NCBI RefSeq assembly: GCF_041449215.1
Contig: NZ_JBGNFV010000001.1
Span: forward strand, 967,001 to 1,031,000
DNA length: 64,000 nt
Direction of reading: 5' to 3'
DNA from: Roseivirga sp. BDSF3-8
GTDB taxonomy: Bacteria; Bacteroidota; Bacteroidia; Cytophagales; Cyclobacteriaceae
Part shown: positions 43,133 through 52,009 of the stretch, one piece after another
Position numbering within the stretch: the stretch's first letter is position 1
Layout: every line of letters begins with the position of its first letter
Translations under genes and position numbers: made by a program
The notes under the pieces: model-generated
The model's input: the letters and a program-made list of their open reading frames with translations, nothing else
Database searches by the model: none
Told to the model about the DNA's origin: nothing

Positions 43133-45070
43133 ATGCGCCAATTACTATGCCTGCTGGCAATGATAGCCACAGCCGGCACGTGCCTTACTGCCTGCCAGTC
43201 GGGTACCTCTGCGGCGACCACGGCGGCCCGGCCGGAGCCTCCTACTATGGAGACGAACAGCTCTGAGGGGCTGAACCTGGACTCTCTCTACATAGTCACC
43301 AACTACACAAAAAAGGAGTACCGTGTGCCGATGCGTGACGGGGCCACCCTTTTTACGCAGGTGTACTCACCTAAGGATGACTCGAAGGAGTACCCGATTA
43401 TGCTTTTCCGTACGCCTTACTCTAATGCGCCGTATGGCGAAGACCAATACAAAACGGGCCTGGGTCCGAATATGCGTTATGTGTATGACGGCTACATATT
43501 TGTGTACCAGGATGTAAGGGGTAAGTTCATGTCTGAGGGAACCTTTGTAAACATGACTCCCCATGTGGCGGACAAGGAAGACAGCACGGACATAGACGAG
43601 AGCTCGGACACGTATGATACGGTGGAGTGGCTCATGAATAACATAGACAACCACAATGGCCGTGTGGGGCAGTGGGGCATCAGCTACCCGGGCTTTTACA
43701 CGGCCGCAGGCGCTATCAATGCCCACCCGGCTATGAAGGCGGTATCGCCCCAGGCGCCTATTGCCGACTGGTTCTGGGATGACTTCCACCACCACGGGGC
43801 ATTCTTCCTGCCGCATACGTTTAACTTCATTGCGCGCTTCGGGCAGGAGCGCCCGGAGCTGACTACGGAGTGGCCTCCGCGCTTTGATCACGGTACACCT
43901 GACGGATACCGGTTCTTCCTGGACATGGGCCCCCTTAAAAATGCGAAAACGAAATACTTTGGCGACCGGATTGGCTTCTGGGACAGCCTGGTGGCTCACC
44001 CGAACTATGACGAGTTCTGGCAGCGCCGTAATCTGCTGCCTCACCTGAAAGATGTAAAACCGGCCACGCTGGTAGTAGGCGGATGGTATGATGCGGAGGA
44101 TCTGTATGGCCCGCTGAAGATCTATGAGGAGATAGAAAAGGTAAACCCACGGACAAACTATCTGGTGATGGGACCCTGGCGCCACGGCGGCTGGAACCGC
44201 GACGACGGCAGCACGCTGGGCAAGGTTTATTTCTCAGACAGTGTATCATGGTACTATCAGGAGAAGATTGAGTACCCCTTCTTTACGCACCACCTGCATG
44301 GTGGTCCTGAGCCTGACCTGAGCACGGCTATGGTATATGAAACGGGAGGTGGCCGCTGGAGAGAGTTTGATAGCTGGCCACCGGAAAATGTACAGAAGCG
44401 TACGCTTTACTTCACAGAAGAGGGACTGACCTTTGAAGCGCCTGCCGCGGGGATGGACTCTACTTCATTTATCAGTGACCCGGATAAGCCGGTACCCTTT
44501 ACTGAAGAAACGGCTACGGGTATGACACGTGAGTATATGACGGACGACCAGCGCTTTGCAGGCCGCCGGCCGGATGTACTGATGTTCCGCACGGAGCCTC
44601 TGGAAGAGGATGTGACTCTGGCGGGTGGCATGATGACGCACCTGAAGGTGGCTACGACCGGCACGGATGCGGACTGGGTGGTAAAGTTGATTGACGAATA
44701 CCCTCCCGATCATGAGGATTACGCGCATAACCCTGAGGGTGTGAAGATGGGCGGCTACCAGCAGATGGTACGCAGTGAGGTGATCCGCGGCCGCTTCCGC
44801 AACAGCTATGAAAACCCTGAGCCTTTCACGCCAAATGAAATGACTGAGATAGACCTGCCCCTGCAGGATGTGCTGCATACTTTTAAGAAAGGGCATAGGA
44901 TAGTGATACAGGTACAGAGCACGTGGTTCCCTATAGTAGACCGTAACCCTCAAAAGTACGTGCCCAACATATGGAAAGCGGATGAGGAAGACTTTATCAA
45001 AGCCACTCATACGGTGTACCACTCATCGCCTGAGGGTACCCGCATGGAAGTGACAGTACTCCCTGAATAA
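43133..45070 (+). CDS. CocE/NonD-family hydrolase, lipoprotein (X-Pro dipeptidyl-peptidase / ester hydrolase type)
   Basis: The 645-aa product begins with a signal ending in LTAC, so it is likely a lipoprotein. The alpha/beta hydrolase domain has the nucleophile motif GISYPG (about residue 185) and the late MGPWRHGGWN, with His of the triad. The C-terminal jelly-roll domain (about 430-630, PPENVQKRTLYFTEEGL to the end) is typical for the S15/CocE family, which includes cocaine esterase, alpha-amino-acid ester hydrolases and X-Pro peptidases. The ATG at 43133 was preferred over a TTG 39 bp upstream because it begins a proper signal peptide. Natural substrate unknown. Confidence 0.88.
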   Translation: MRQLLCLLAMIATAGTCLTACQSGTSAATTAARPEPPTMETNSSEGLNLDSLYIVTNYTKKEYRVPMRDGATLFTQVYSPKDDSKEYPIMLFRTPYSNAPYGEDQYKTGLGPNMRYVYDGYIFVYQDVRGKFMSEGTFVNMTPHVADKEDSTDIDESSDTYDTVEWLMNNIDNHNGRVGQWGISYPGFYTAAGAINAHPAMKAVSPQAPIADWFWDDFHHHGAFFLPHTFNFIARFGQERPELTTEWPPRFDHGTPDGYRFFLDMGPLKNAKTKYFGDRIGFWDSLVAHPNYDEFWQRRNLLPHLKDVKPATLVVGGWYDAEDLYGPLKIYEEIEKVNPRTNYLVMGPWRHGGWNRDDGSTLGKVYFSDSVSWYYQEKIEYPFFTHHLHGGPEPDLSTAMVYETGGGRWREFDSWPPENVQKRTLYFTEEGLTFEAPAAGMDSTSFISDPDKPVPFTEETATGMTREYMTDDQRFAGRRPDVLMFRTEPLEEDVTLAGGMMTHLKVATTGTDADWVVKLIDEYPPDHEDYAHNPEGVKMGGYQQMVRSEVIRGRFRNSYENPEPFTPNEMTEIDLPLQDVLHTFKKGHRIVIQVQSTWFPIVDRNPQKYVPNIWKADEEDFIKATHTVYHSSPEGTRMEVTVLPE

Positions 45071-45086
45071 CAGAAGGATACGCTAT

Positions 45087-45770
45087 TTACTGATCGTCAT
45101 CGATCAGGTTGACGCCGCGCCTGGGCATACGCTCGGGCAGCGGCGCTTCTGTTTCATAGCGGCCGTCGCGCCAGTCACGAATGAAGTTGGCCCAGGTAAG
45201 GGGGTTGATGAAGTTATTGGGCGGAAAGATGCCGGTCATACGATAGAGGCGGTTATAGCGCATATAATCGTAGTAGTACCGGTCATTTTTATACGTTTCG
45301 TACAAAAGGTTATCCAGCTCACGCTGCAGCGCCATAGGCGAGGTAGGCTCATCATCAGAGACTTTTGTGTTGGCAAAGGCTTCCTTGAACTCAGCAAAGG
45401 TAGGGTAGCTGGTAATAACCACCTCGTCCAGCAGGAGGGTATCGGGTAGCATGAGTTGAATCATGGAGTAGCGGTCTTCCGGAAGATCGCCGGGCAGTAC
45501 CATCGTACCCCGCTTATATCCTACGGCAGAAAACAGCAGGGTATCGGACTTTACGGCCTGTATGGTAAAGTACCCTGCACTATCTGTCACAGCCCCCTTT
45601 GGCTTGTTTTTCACATACACGGAAGTATAAGGCACGGGGGTGATGGACTCTGCATCAAGCACAGCGCCGTATATAGTGACACTGTCTGCCGGATCGGTAA
45701 ACTGTGCATAAGCAGGCGAAACCACCAAAGCAACTAAACTAAACAGGACAAGATAAAGGCAGGCTTTCAT
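45087..45770 (-). CDS. Exported carboxypeptidase-regulatory-like domain protein
   Basis: The 227-aa product carries a signal peptide (cleavage after AYAQ) and a CarboxypepD_reg-like beta-sandwich (about 32-110: VTIYGAVLDAESITPVPYTS, then GAVTDSAGYFTI, SAVGYKR). This fold is common in Bacteroidota cell-surface proteins. The C-terminal half is rich in Asp, Tyr and Arg (NNLLYETYKNDRYYYDYMR-like) and lacks a known domain. It lies tail to tail with the hydrolase gene (stop codons 17 bp apart). Confidence 0.75.
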   Translation of the reverse strand: MKACLYLVLFSLVALVVSPAYAQFTDPADSVTIYGAVLDAESITPVPYTSVYVKNKPKGAVTDSAGYFTIQAVKSDTLLFSAVGYKRGTMVLPGDLPEDRYSMIQLMLPDTLLLDEVVITSYPTFAEFKEAFANTKVSDDEPTSPMALQRELDNLLYETYKNDRYYYDYMRYNRLYRMTGIFPPNNFINPLTWANFIRDWRDGRYETEAPLPERMPRRGVNLIDDDQ

Positions 45771-45847
45771 ATATCAGGGACTTTTACTCAGAAAACCCCT
45801 GACAGGCCATACTTGTTTTGCAGGAAAATGATTTATGCCCCTACGGA

Positions 45848-46900
45848 TCAGTGGTACCAGTGGTACTTATCCATTGTTTCCAGCGAGGCGGTGAGCAGCT
45901 CTATGCAGTCCTGGACATCTTGCTTGTGGCAGGTCTCAATCACCTGGTGCAGGTAGCGAGTAGGAATAGAGATGGCTCCTGCGATAGCGCTGTTCTTACC
46001 AAACTGCTGCAAGGCGGAGGTATCTGTGCCACCGGCAGTAAGTACTTCCGGCTGAAACTTGATGCTATTCTTATCTGCAGTGGCCTTGAGGAAGTCTACC
46101 ATGCGGTAGTCGCAAATGATGGAGGCATCCATGATCTTGATAGCGGCACCATCGCCAAGCTTGGTCACATGCTCGTGCGGGTTACTGCCCGGCACATCGT
46201 ATGATACGGTGGTGTCCAGGCCTATCCCGAAGTCAGGATTGATACGATGAGCCGCTACGCGGGCGCCACGCACACCTACCTCTTCCTGTACAGTAAACAC
46301 ACCATACACATCATAAGGGCAGTTCTTAAGCTTACGGAGAGTCTCTATGAGGATAAACACGGAAATGCGGTTATCCAGGGACTTGCCATTCACCAGGTTA
46401 CCCATCTCGATCAACTCACGCTCGCGGGTGATGGGATCACCGATTGTCACGAGGCGCTCCACCTCTTCGCGGGGCAGTCCGAGGTCGATAAAGTAATCAG
46501 TGGTACGGGGGTTTTTCGCACGTTCTTCCTGTGTCATTACATGCACCGGCTTAGAACCCATCACGCCCAGGAGGTCCTTTTTACCATGTACGATGACGCG
46601 CTGTGCTGTGAGGGTCTTAGGGTCAAAGCCTCCTAAGGTGTGAAAACGCACGAAGCCGTTTTCGTCTATGTGCGTAACGATAAAGCTGATCTCATCCATG
46701 TGAGCAGCCACCAATACCTTCTTGCCATCAGGGTTAGGCTTACCTTTTTTCAGGGCATAGACGTTGCCCATGTTATCAACTTCCACACTATCAACCAGGG
46801 GGGTCACCTCGTCGATGACCACCTTCCGGATACGCTGTTCGAAGCCGGGCGCACCGGGAGTTTCACATATTTTTTTAAGTAGGTTCAGGTTGATACTCAT
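45848..46900 (-). CDS. M42-family metallopeptidase (glutamyl aminopeptidase type)
   Basis: The 350-aa cytoplasmic aminopeptidase of the M42 family has the expected metal ligands and catalytic residues: AAHMDEISF (His67, Asp69), GKSLDNRIS (Asp about 180), VQEEVGVRG (Glu-Glu about 213), GLDTTVSYD (Asp about 235) and YLHQVIE near the C-terminus. Members form dodecameric cages degrading peptides. There is no signal peptide. The neighbouring upstream lipoprotein gene is on the same strand but 90 bp away. Confidence 0.92.
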   Translation of the reverse strand: MSINLNLLKKICETPGAPGFEQRIRKVVIDEVTPLVDSVEVDNMGNVYALKKGKPNPDGKKVLVAAHMDEISFIVTHIDENGFVRFHTLGGFDPKTLTAQRVIVHGKKDLLGVMGSKPVHVMTQEERAKNPRTTDYFIDLGLPREEVERLVTIGDPITRERELIEMGNLVNGKSLDNRISVFILIETLRKLKNCPYDVYGVFTVQEEVGVRGARVAAHRINPDFGIGLDTTVSYDVPGSNPHEHVTKLGDGAAIKIMDASIICDYRMVDFLKATADKNSIKFQPEVLTAGGTDTSALQQFGKNSAIAGAISIPTRYLHQVIETCHKQDVQDCIELLTASLETMDKYHWYH

Positions 46901-46989
46901 TTGACAACTAAGGTTAAAAAGGCTCGTTACAGCAAAAGCCTAAGGAAAAGGTAATTAATTTAATACACTTAGGCCAAATATACGGGGTA

Positions 46990-47274
46990 TCAGTCTTTTA
47001 ATATAGCATTTTGGTGAATAACCGCCTGATTTAGGTCGCCATTTTTGTTTTCGTACAGAAAGACGATGTAGTCCTGATTTTTCCATACCTTCTCTACGCG
47101 GCCATCCAGTTCAGACTTATAACCAAGTACGATATACGGTATGTTTTTTTCCGCACCCGGAAATGTAATACGCTGGCCCAGCTCCAGATGTGGCTCTATG
47201 GGAGCTTCCGGCTTACGCGGCTCACAGGCAGCAAACATAAGACCTGCCAGACAGATAAGTATCAAGTTTTTCAT
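46990..47274 (-). CDS. Small lipoprotein of unknown function
   Basis: A 94-aa protein with lipobox LMFAAC (Cys16), then a mature domain of about 75 residues with beta-strand character (LELGQRITFPGAEKNIPYIV, YKSELDGRVEKVW). It resembles single SH3-like or small binding domains, but no family is recognised. It is transcribed divergently from the SDR gene. Confidence 0.7.
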   Translation of the reverse strand: MKNLILICLAGLMFAACEPRKPEAPIEPHLELGQRITFPGAEKNIPYIVLGYKSELDGRVEKVWKNQDYIVFLYENKNGDLNQAVIHQNAILKD

Positions 47275-47345
47275 AAGGCAAAGGTAAGGGGCAGGGCTTC
47301 CCTTTTCTTGTAAAAATGGAGTGAAAACGCACTCGCATTAAGGTT

Positions 47346-47377
47346 TTTGTATTACCCGCCGGTGTTGGCTACTTTTA
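47346..47377 (+). promoter_or_regulatory. Bacteroidota-type promoter for the SDR gene
   Basis: TTTG at 47346-47349, then 20 bp, then TACTTTTA at 47370-47377, close to the TTTG-N19-21-TAnnTTTG consensus, about 30 bp before the ATG at 47408. Confidence 0.5.
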
Positions 47378-47407
47378 CCCGCATACTATAAAACCGACAC
47401 TAAGAAA

Positions 47408-48100
47408 ATGAAAAACGTACTGATAACCGGCGCAGCCGGTAACCTGGGCAGGGCTGTAGTCGCCCGTTTCCTGAAAGAAGGGTGGCAGGTAACGGCCTTA
47501 GCCGAACCAGGCAATTCAGCCGCTGAGCATCAGGAAGACACCAGCCACCTGAATGAGTTGGAAGCTGACCTTATGAGCGAAGATGGTGCCCGAAAGGCTG
47601 TGGAGAAGGCCACTGCCAGCACGGCGCCGGACGCTGCCGTTATGCTGGTAGGAGGATTTGCCATGGGCAATATCGCTGATACGGACGAAAAATCGCTGAT
47701 GGATATGTATAAGCTTAACTTCCTTACCGCCTACCATACGGCAAGGCCGGTTTTTGAAAAAATGAAGGAAGGCGGTAAGGGCGGGCGACTGGTATTTATT
47801 GGTGCGCGGCCTGCACTGGACGCCTCTGCCGGTAAGGATGTGCTACCCTATGCACTAAGTAAAAACCTGGTGATACACCTGGCGGAGTACCTTAATGAGG
47901 CAGGCAAAGAACACGGCATTGTGGCAAGCGTGGTAGTACCCAGCATTATAGACACGCCCCCTAACCGTGAAGGGATGCCGGACGCGGATTTCAGCCAATG
48001 GGTAAAGCCCGAAGACATCGCACAGGTGATATCTTTTGCCTGTGGTGAGCAGGGGGATGTCCTTCGCGAACCTGTCTATAAGGTATATGGCAATGCCTGA
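47408..48100 (+). CDS. SDR-family oxidoreductase
   Basis: A 230-aa short-chain dehydrogenase/reductase with the glycine-rich nucleotide motif GAAGNLG at residues 8-14 and the catalytic YALSK at about residue 150, followed by a partner loop ending in VVVPSIIDTPPNR. It lacks the usual acidic or basic residue pattern that would fix NAD versus NADP. Substrate unknown. Promoter-like elements lie just upstream. Confidence 0.88.
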   Translation: MKNVLITGAAGNLGRAVVARFLKEGWQVTALAEPGNSAAEHQEDTSHLNELEADLMSEDGARKAVEKATASTAPDAAVMLVGGFAMGNIADTDEKSLMDMYKLNFLTAYHTARPVFEKMKEGGKGGRLVFIGARPALDASAGKDVLPYALSKNLVIHLAEYLNEAGKEHGIVASVVVPSIIDTPPNREGMPDADFSQWVKPEDIAQVISFACGEQGDVLREPVYKVYGNA

Positions 48101-48198
48101 TATTATCTCTGCGAAAGACAGATAATTTTCGCCCAAGTGTCAGAGACTTTGCAAGGGCTTGTGTATCTTCGCTAAGCAAACACGATAACCACCTGATT

Positions 48199-48810
48199 AT
48201 GGAGCAGACTCGAAAGGAACTGATCCGGAATTTGATTGAGCGCATGGAGCATATGGAGGCACAGGTGAAGAGCGAATTTCTTCACCAGCCCGAAGAAGTG
48301 CTTATGACACGGCCTGCTCCTGCCAAATGGAGCATAGGTGAGGTGGCAGCACATACGACTCTGGTGATGTCCATCTACCTGGCCAATATCAAGGAAGGTA
48401 TGCGGGCCAATGACCAGGGCGATCAGGCCAAGCCTTACCGTATGGGATTTAACGGCCGGATGATGGTGAAAATGCTGGCTCCTAAAAACGGCAAGGTAAA
48501 GTGGAAGGTACCCACCTTCGGGAATATGGTGCCTCCCCGTGAGGAAAGCTACCGCCCTTCTGAACACGTGGATGACCTGCTTACCACCCTTCGCAACTTC
48601 CGTGAGGTGATACAGGAGTGTGGTAACTATGACCTGAACCGGGTGAAAGTAGCTTCGGCCATTGGCCGCATCATCCGCTTCAGGCTGGGTGATGCCATAC
48701 AGGTAATAGCGGCCCATAACGAGCGCCACCTTGTACAAATGAATGAGGTGCTGGCAGTTACCTGTCCGGCCATGCAGCTACATACCGGCGCGAGGCAGGA
48801 AGTAAGCTAG
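48199..48810 (+). CDS. DinB-superfamily protein
   Basis: A 203-aa four-helix protein of the DinB/YfiT type. The spacing of His residues fits a metal site: H in AAHTTLVM (about residue 52) and the pair in AAHNERHL (about 173-177), with KWSIGEVAAH the typical first motif. In the family these proteins act as thiol transferases or hydrolases; the reaction here is unknown. No signal peptide. Confidence 0.8.
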   Translation: MEQTRKELIRNLIERMEHMEAQVKSEFLHQPEEVLMTRPAPAKWSIGEVAAHTTLVMSIYLANIKEGMRANDQGDQAKPYRMGFNGRMMVKMLAPKNGKVKWKVPTFGNMVPPREESYRPSEHVDDLLTTLRNFREVIQECGNYDLNRVKVASAIGRIIRFRLGDAIQVIAAHNERHLVQMNEVLAVTCPAMQLHTGARQEVS

Positions 48811-48849
48811 CAGTAATAGCGGCAGCCGCTTTGGGCAGATACAAAAAAT

Positions 48850-48880
48850 TAAGCCCTGTGCCATCCGGTACAGGGCTTTT
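48850..48880. terminator. Bidirectional terminator between the DinB-like gene and the RiPP precursor
   Basis: A nine-base-pair stem aagccctgt/acagggctt with T-rich runs on both sides serves the plus-strand DinB-like gene and the minus-strand precursor at 48879-49046. Confidence 0.85.
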
Positions 48881-49046
48881 ACTTTATTTTGAAGGTCTCC
48901 TCACAGTTAATATAACTGCAATCTCTCCAGGCAGTATTGTCTCTGTCAACTCTTTGAAGCTCGCCACCAAACAGTTCGGCCTTTTGTGCGTCAGTAATAA
49001 AGCTGGTTACGCTAAGAGCGTTCAGCTTGAAGGTTTTCTTTTTCAT
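48879..49046 (-). CDS. Pinensin-like class I lanthipeptide precursor (orphan)
   Basis: A 55-aa peptide begins with MKKKTFKLNALSVTSFITD, then an acidic-leaning segment and the double glycine AELFGG at residues 23-28. This matches the leader pattern of pinensin-type and related Bacteroidota lanthipeptides (basic start, L-x-x-L-x-V-x-S-F-x-T, Gly-Gly cleavage site). The core, from Glu29, contains Thr, Ser and two Cys (DCSYINC) that could form thioether rings, ending in ETFKIK. The gene sits between the terminator at 48850 and the divergent quinone oxidoreductase gene. No LanB/LanC or transporter is in the window, so modification would need enzymes encoded elsewhere. A longer in-frame extension (to 49769) is a shadow of the oxidoreductase gene. 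Confidence 0.72.
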   Translation of the reverse strand: MKKKTFKLNALSVTSFITDAQKAELFGGELQRVDRDNTAWRDCSYINCEETFKIK

Positions 49047-49103
49047 AGTTTTTTGAAATAATTGATCTTCCTCTAAAATAACCATGTTTAAAAAAATTGC
49101 ACC

Positions 49104-50084
49104 ATGAAAGCCATATTGGTAAAAGAGCCCGGTGATGCCTCGCAACTTACTATGGGAGAGGCTCCCGATCCGCAACCCGGCCCCGGGGAGCTTCTGGTAA
49201 AAGTAGCCTATACTGCCCTGAACCGGGCAGACATAGTGCAGCGGGAAGGAAACTACCCTCCTCCTGAGGGCGCCAGCCCCATACTCGGCCTGGAGATAGC
49301 GGGCGAAGTAATCGCCACAGGGCCCGAGGTGACCCGGCATGCTGAAGGGGATAAGGTATTCGGCCTCGTTCCCGGCGGAGGCTATGCAGAAAAAGCTGTC
49401 ATACATGAGGATATGGCTATCGCGCTCCCCTCCCACCTCGGCCTGCAGGAAGCTGCCGCTGTACCGGAGGTGTTTCTTACCGCTTATCAGGCGCTGGTAT
49501 GGATAGGCCACGCGCAGCAAGGAGAAACAGTGCTGGTGCACGCCGGTGCCAGCGGGGTGGGTACGGCTGCCACTCAACTGGCGAGAAGCATGGACATGAA
49601 CATACTGGTTACCGCCAGCGCTCGCAAACATGAGCTGTGCCGCAGCCTGGGAGCCACCGCCTGCTATGATTACCATAAGGGTCCTTTCACTGACTTTGTC
49701 AAAGAGCATACTGAGGGCAAGGGGGCTGATATCATCATAGACTTTATTGGGGCGCCTTACTTTAGCCATAATCTCGACAGCCTGGCGCGGGATGGGCGGC
49801 TGGTGATGCTCGCTTTCCTCGGGGGAGTAAAAGCCAATGAGGTGAATCTGAGGCGTATGCTGGCCAAACGGCTGACCATAGCGGGCTCTACCCTGCGCTC
49901 ACGCGACCAGGACTACCAAATCCGGCTCAATATGGAAATGACAGCCTATTTATTGCCGTTGCTGGAACAGGGGGAAATAAAACCCGTAGTGGACAGTACA
50001 TTCTCCTGGAGGGATGTGGCAGATGCCCACCGGTATATGGAAGATAATCGTAACCAGGGCAAGATTATCCTGGCCGTAGATTAA
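49104..50084 (+). CDS. NAD(P)H-dependent quinone oxidoreductase (zeta-crystallin / PIG3 type)
   Basis: A 326-aa zinc-independent medium-chain dehydrogenase/reductase. N-terminal GroES-like part (MKAILVKEPGDASQLTMGEA, then TALNRADIVQREGNYPPP), Rossmann motif HAGASGVGTAATQLA (about 148-162) and the late KTLTIAGSTLRSRD-like segment place it in the PIG3/quinone reductase group. The catalytic zinc ligands of alcohol dehydrogenases are missing, as usual. Divergent from the RiPP precursor, with 57 bp between the starts. Confidence 0.9.
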   Translation: MKAILVKEPGDASQLTMGEAPDPQPGPGELLVKVAYTALNRADIVQREGNYPPPEGASPILGLEIAGEVIATGPEVTRHAEGDKVFGLVPGGGYAEKAVIHEDMAIALPSHLGLQEAAAVPEVFLTAYQALVWIGHAQQGETVLVHAGASGVGTAATQLARSMDMNILVTASARKHELCRSLGATACYDYHKGPFTDFVKEHTEGKGADIIIDFIGAPYFSHNLDSLARDGRLVMLAFLGGVKANEVNLRRMLAKRLTIAGSTLRSRDQDYQIRLNMEMTAYLLPLLEQGEIKPVVDSTFSWRDVADAHRYMEDNRNQGKIILAVD

Positions 50085-50197
50085 AATCACCATAACCAAC
50101 TACATACCTGATACTTATATTTTTCACATACAATTAAAACCAACAATCGTACAGTCTTGCGGGTTATTTATAATCAATAGATTATTTTTTTACCTAT

Positions 50198-51937
50198 ATG
50201 ACATCTAACGACTTTTTTAGATCTACCATTACTCTCTTCTTTCTTTCTATACTCTTTGTAACCCTAAGTTGTCAGAACAATAAACAGCAGATAATCCCGC
50301 TGTCTGCACAAGGTCCGGACACCCTGCAGGTAAACACGGGCAACTCGGATGACCTAGCCAAACTGGAACAGCATTACCTGAAGAATTTGCTCGACACGCT
50401 TCCGCGAAAAGACTGGATCGGCAGCTCAGGGTATAGCAATGAGATAAGGGAAGAGGTGAAGAACTTCTATAAACTACGGGACTATCGCACGGTGTGGACC
50501 ACCTATGCAGAGGGTGGAGACACGCAGGAGGACCTGCTGGCCCTGCTTTCCAAAGCAGATGAAGAGGGGCTGATGCCTTCTGACTATCAGGTAGAAAAGG
50601 CCAAAAAGTGGGCCAAAAACCTGTATGAAGGTGAAAATAAGAACTTTACAGATATACTCCGTCATGACATCTTTCTGAGCACACTTGCCCTGAGATACCT
50701 ATCGGACCTGCACTATGGCAAGATCCGGCCCGAAAAAATCAGGGAAGACTGGGAAGTGATCCGTGAAAAAATGACCCTGGCTACTCAGATGAATAAGGCC
50801 CTCAGAGAGGGTGACCTGGATGAGCTGGTAGAGGCAAACAGGCCTCCTTTCTTCGCTTATGAAAAGATGAAAGAGGCTCTCGCCGAGTATGAAGAAATAA
50901 AAGAAAAAGGGGGATGGCCCCGCATTACCGGTGTAGATCTGCTGGAAGAGGGGGACTCAAACCAGGCCGTGATCCGACTCAAAAAAAGACTTACGATCAC
51001 CGGAGATTACCCGGGAGTAGAGGATGACTCGCTGGAGGCTGTGGCTTTTACAGAAGAGCTGACTGAAAAGGTGAAAGAGTTTCAGGTACGCCATGGCCTG
51101 GAGGTGGACGGACTGGTAGGGGGTAGTACCCTGGAGAGGTTAAATGAACCGGTTGATGTATTAATAAGCCGCATTCGGCTAAACCTGGAGAGGCTACGCT
51201 GGCAGCCTATTTTTTCTAACAAGAAAGACTTTATCATCGTAAACCTGCCGGAATATAAACTCCGCTACTATAGCGATAATAGTAAAGAGCTGGAAATGAA
51301 CGTAGTAATCGGCGACAGAGAGCATACTACTCCGGTAATAATAGATAGCCTTGAGTATGTGACCTTTAGCCCTACCTGGGCGGTTCCGCCGAGTATCGCC
51401 GGCAAGGAGTTTTTGCCTATCCTGAGGAAAAACCCTGGGTACCTGGCTTCCAGAAACTTTAAGCTATATGCAAGCTGGGACGATAAGGCTGAGGAACTGG
51501 ACCCCTATGATATAGATTGGGACGATGTGGAGGCGGATAACTTCCCTTATTTTATAGAGCAGCAACCCGGTGGTGGCAATAGCCTTGGCAAGGTAAAATT
51601 CATGATGCCTAACAAGCGCGCCATCTACCTGCATGACACCCCTGCAGACCACCTATTCAGTCAGCCTCAGCGGTCATTCAGCCATGGATGTATTCGCCTG
51701 GAGAAACCTGCAGAGCTGGCCATGAAGCTGCTGAGCAAGCAGGATCCAAGCTGGGACATGCGCAAAATAAATGAGTACATGAATATGCCTGAGCCGGAAA
51801 ATGTAGTGCTGGAATCCAAGATTCCGGTGTATTTTCTGTACCTGACGGCCTTTGTGGACGAGAGCGGCACGCTTAACTTTCGTGAGGATGTATATGGCAT
51901 GGACGACATACAGCAACGCTACCTTTCGCAGAGATAG
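50198..51937 (+). CDS. L,D-transpeptidase (YcbB/LdtD type), lipoprotein
   Basis: A 579-aa envelope protein with signal ending TLSC (probable lipoprotein). Central peptidoglycan-binding domain (about 255-305, SNQAVIRLKKRLTITGDY..VKEFQVRHGLEVDGLVG) and a C-terminal YkuD catalytic domain with HDTPADHLF and the active-site SFSHGCIRLEKP (Cys about 495). It makes 3-3 cross-links in peptidoglycan or attaches proteins to it. Length and order fit the YcbB group. A strong terminator lies between it and the next, convergent gene. Confidence 0.92.
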   Translation: MTSNDFFRSTITLFFLSILFVTLSCQNNKQQIIPLSAQGPDTLQVNTGNSDDLAKLEQHYLKNLLDTLPRKDWIGSSGYSNEIREEVKNFYKLRDYRTVWTTYAEGGDTQEDLLALLSKADEEGLMPSDYQVEKAKKWAKNLYEGENKNFTDILRHDIFLSTLALRYLSDLHYGKIRPEKIREDWEVIREKMTLATQMNKALREGDLDELVEANRPPFFAYEKMKEALAEYEEIKEKGGWPRITGVDLLEEGDSNQAVIRLKKRLTITGDYPGVEDDSLEAVAFTEELTEKVKEFQVRHGLEVDGLVGGSTLERLNEPVDVLISRIRLNLERLRWQPIFSNKKDFIIVNLPEYKLRYYSDNSKELEMNVVIGDREHTTPVIIDSLEYVTFSPTWAVPPSIAGKEFLPILRKNPGYLASRNFKLYASWDDKAEELDPYDIDWDDVEADNFPYFIEQQPGGGNSLGKVKFMMPNKRAIYLHDTPADHLFSQPQRSFSHGCIRLEKPAELAMKLLSKQDPSWDMRKINEYMNMPEPENVVLESKIPVYFLYLTAFVDESGTLNFREDVYGMDDIQQRYLSQR

Positions 51938-51955
51938 AACTCAGCTAAACATATA

Positions 51956-51989
51956 AAAAGGGCTGCAGACAATATCTGCAGCCCTTTTT
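51956..51989. terminator. Bidirectional terminator
   Basis: A ten-base-pair stem gggctgcaga/tctgcagccc with a five-base loop, flanked by an A run and a T run, lies between the convergent L,D-transpeptidase and DUF3857 genes. Confidence 0.9.
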
Positions 51990-52009
51990 CTTTAAGGGGC
52001 CTCAATACC

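Noticed and set aside
48879-49769. A 296-codon minus-strand frame across the quinone oxidoreductase gene.
   Set aside because: Only its last 55 codons, from the internal ATG at 49046, look like a gene; the rest is antisense to a well-supported enzyme.
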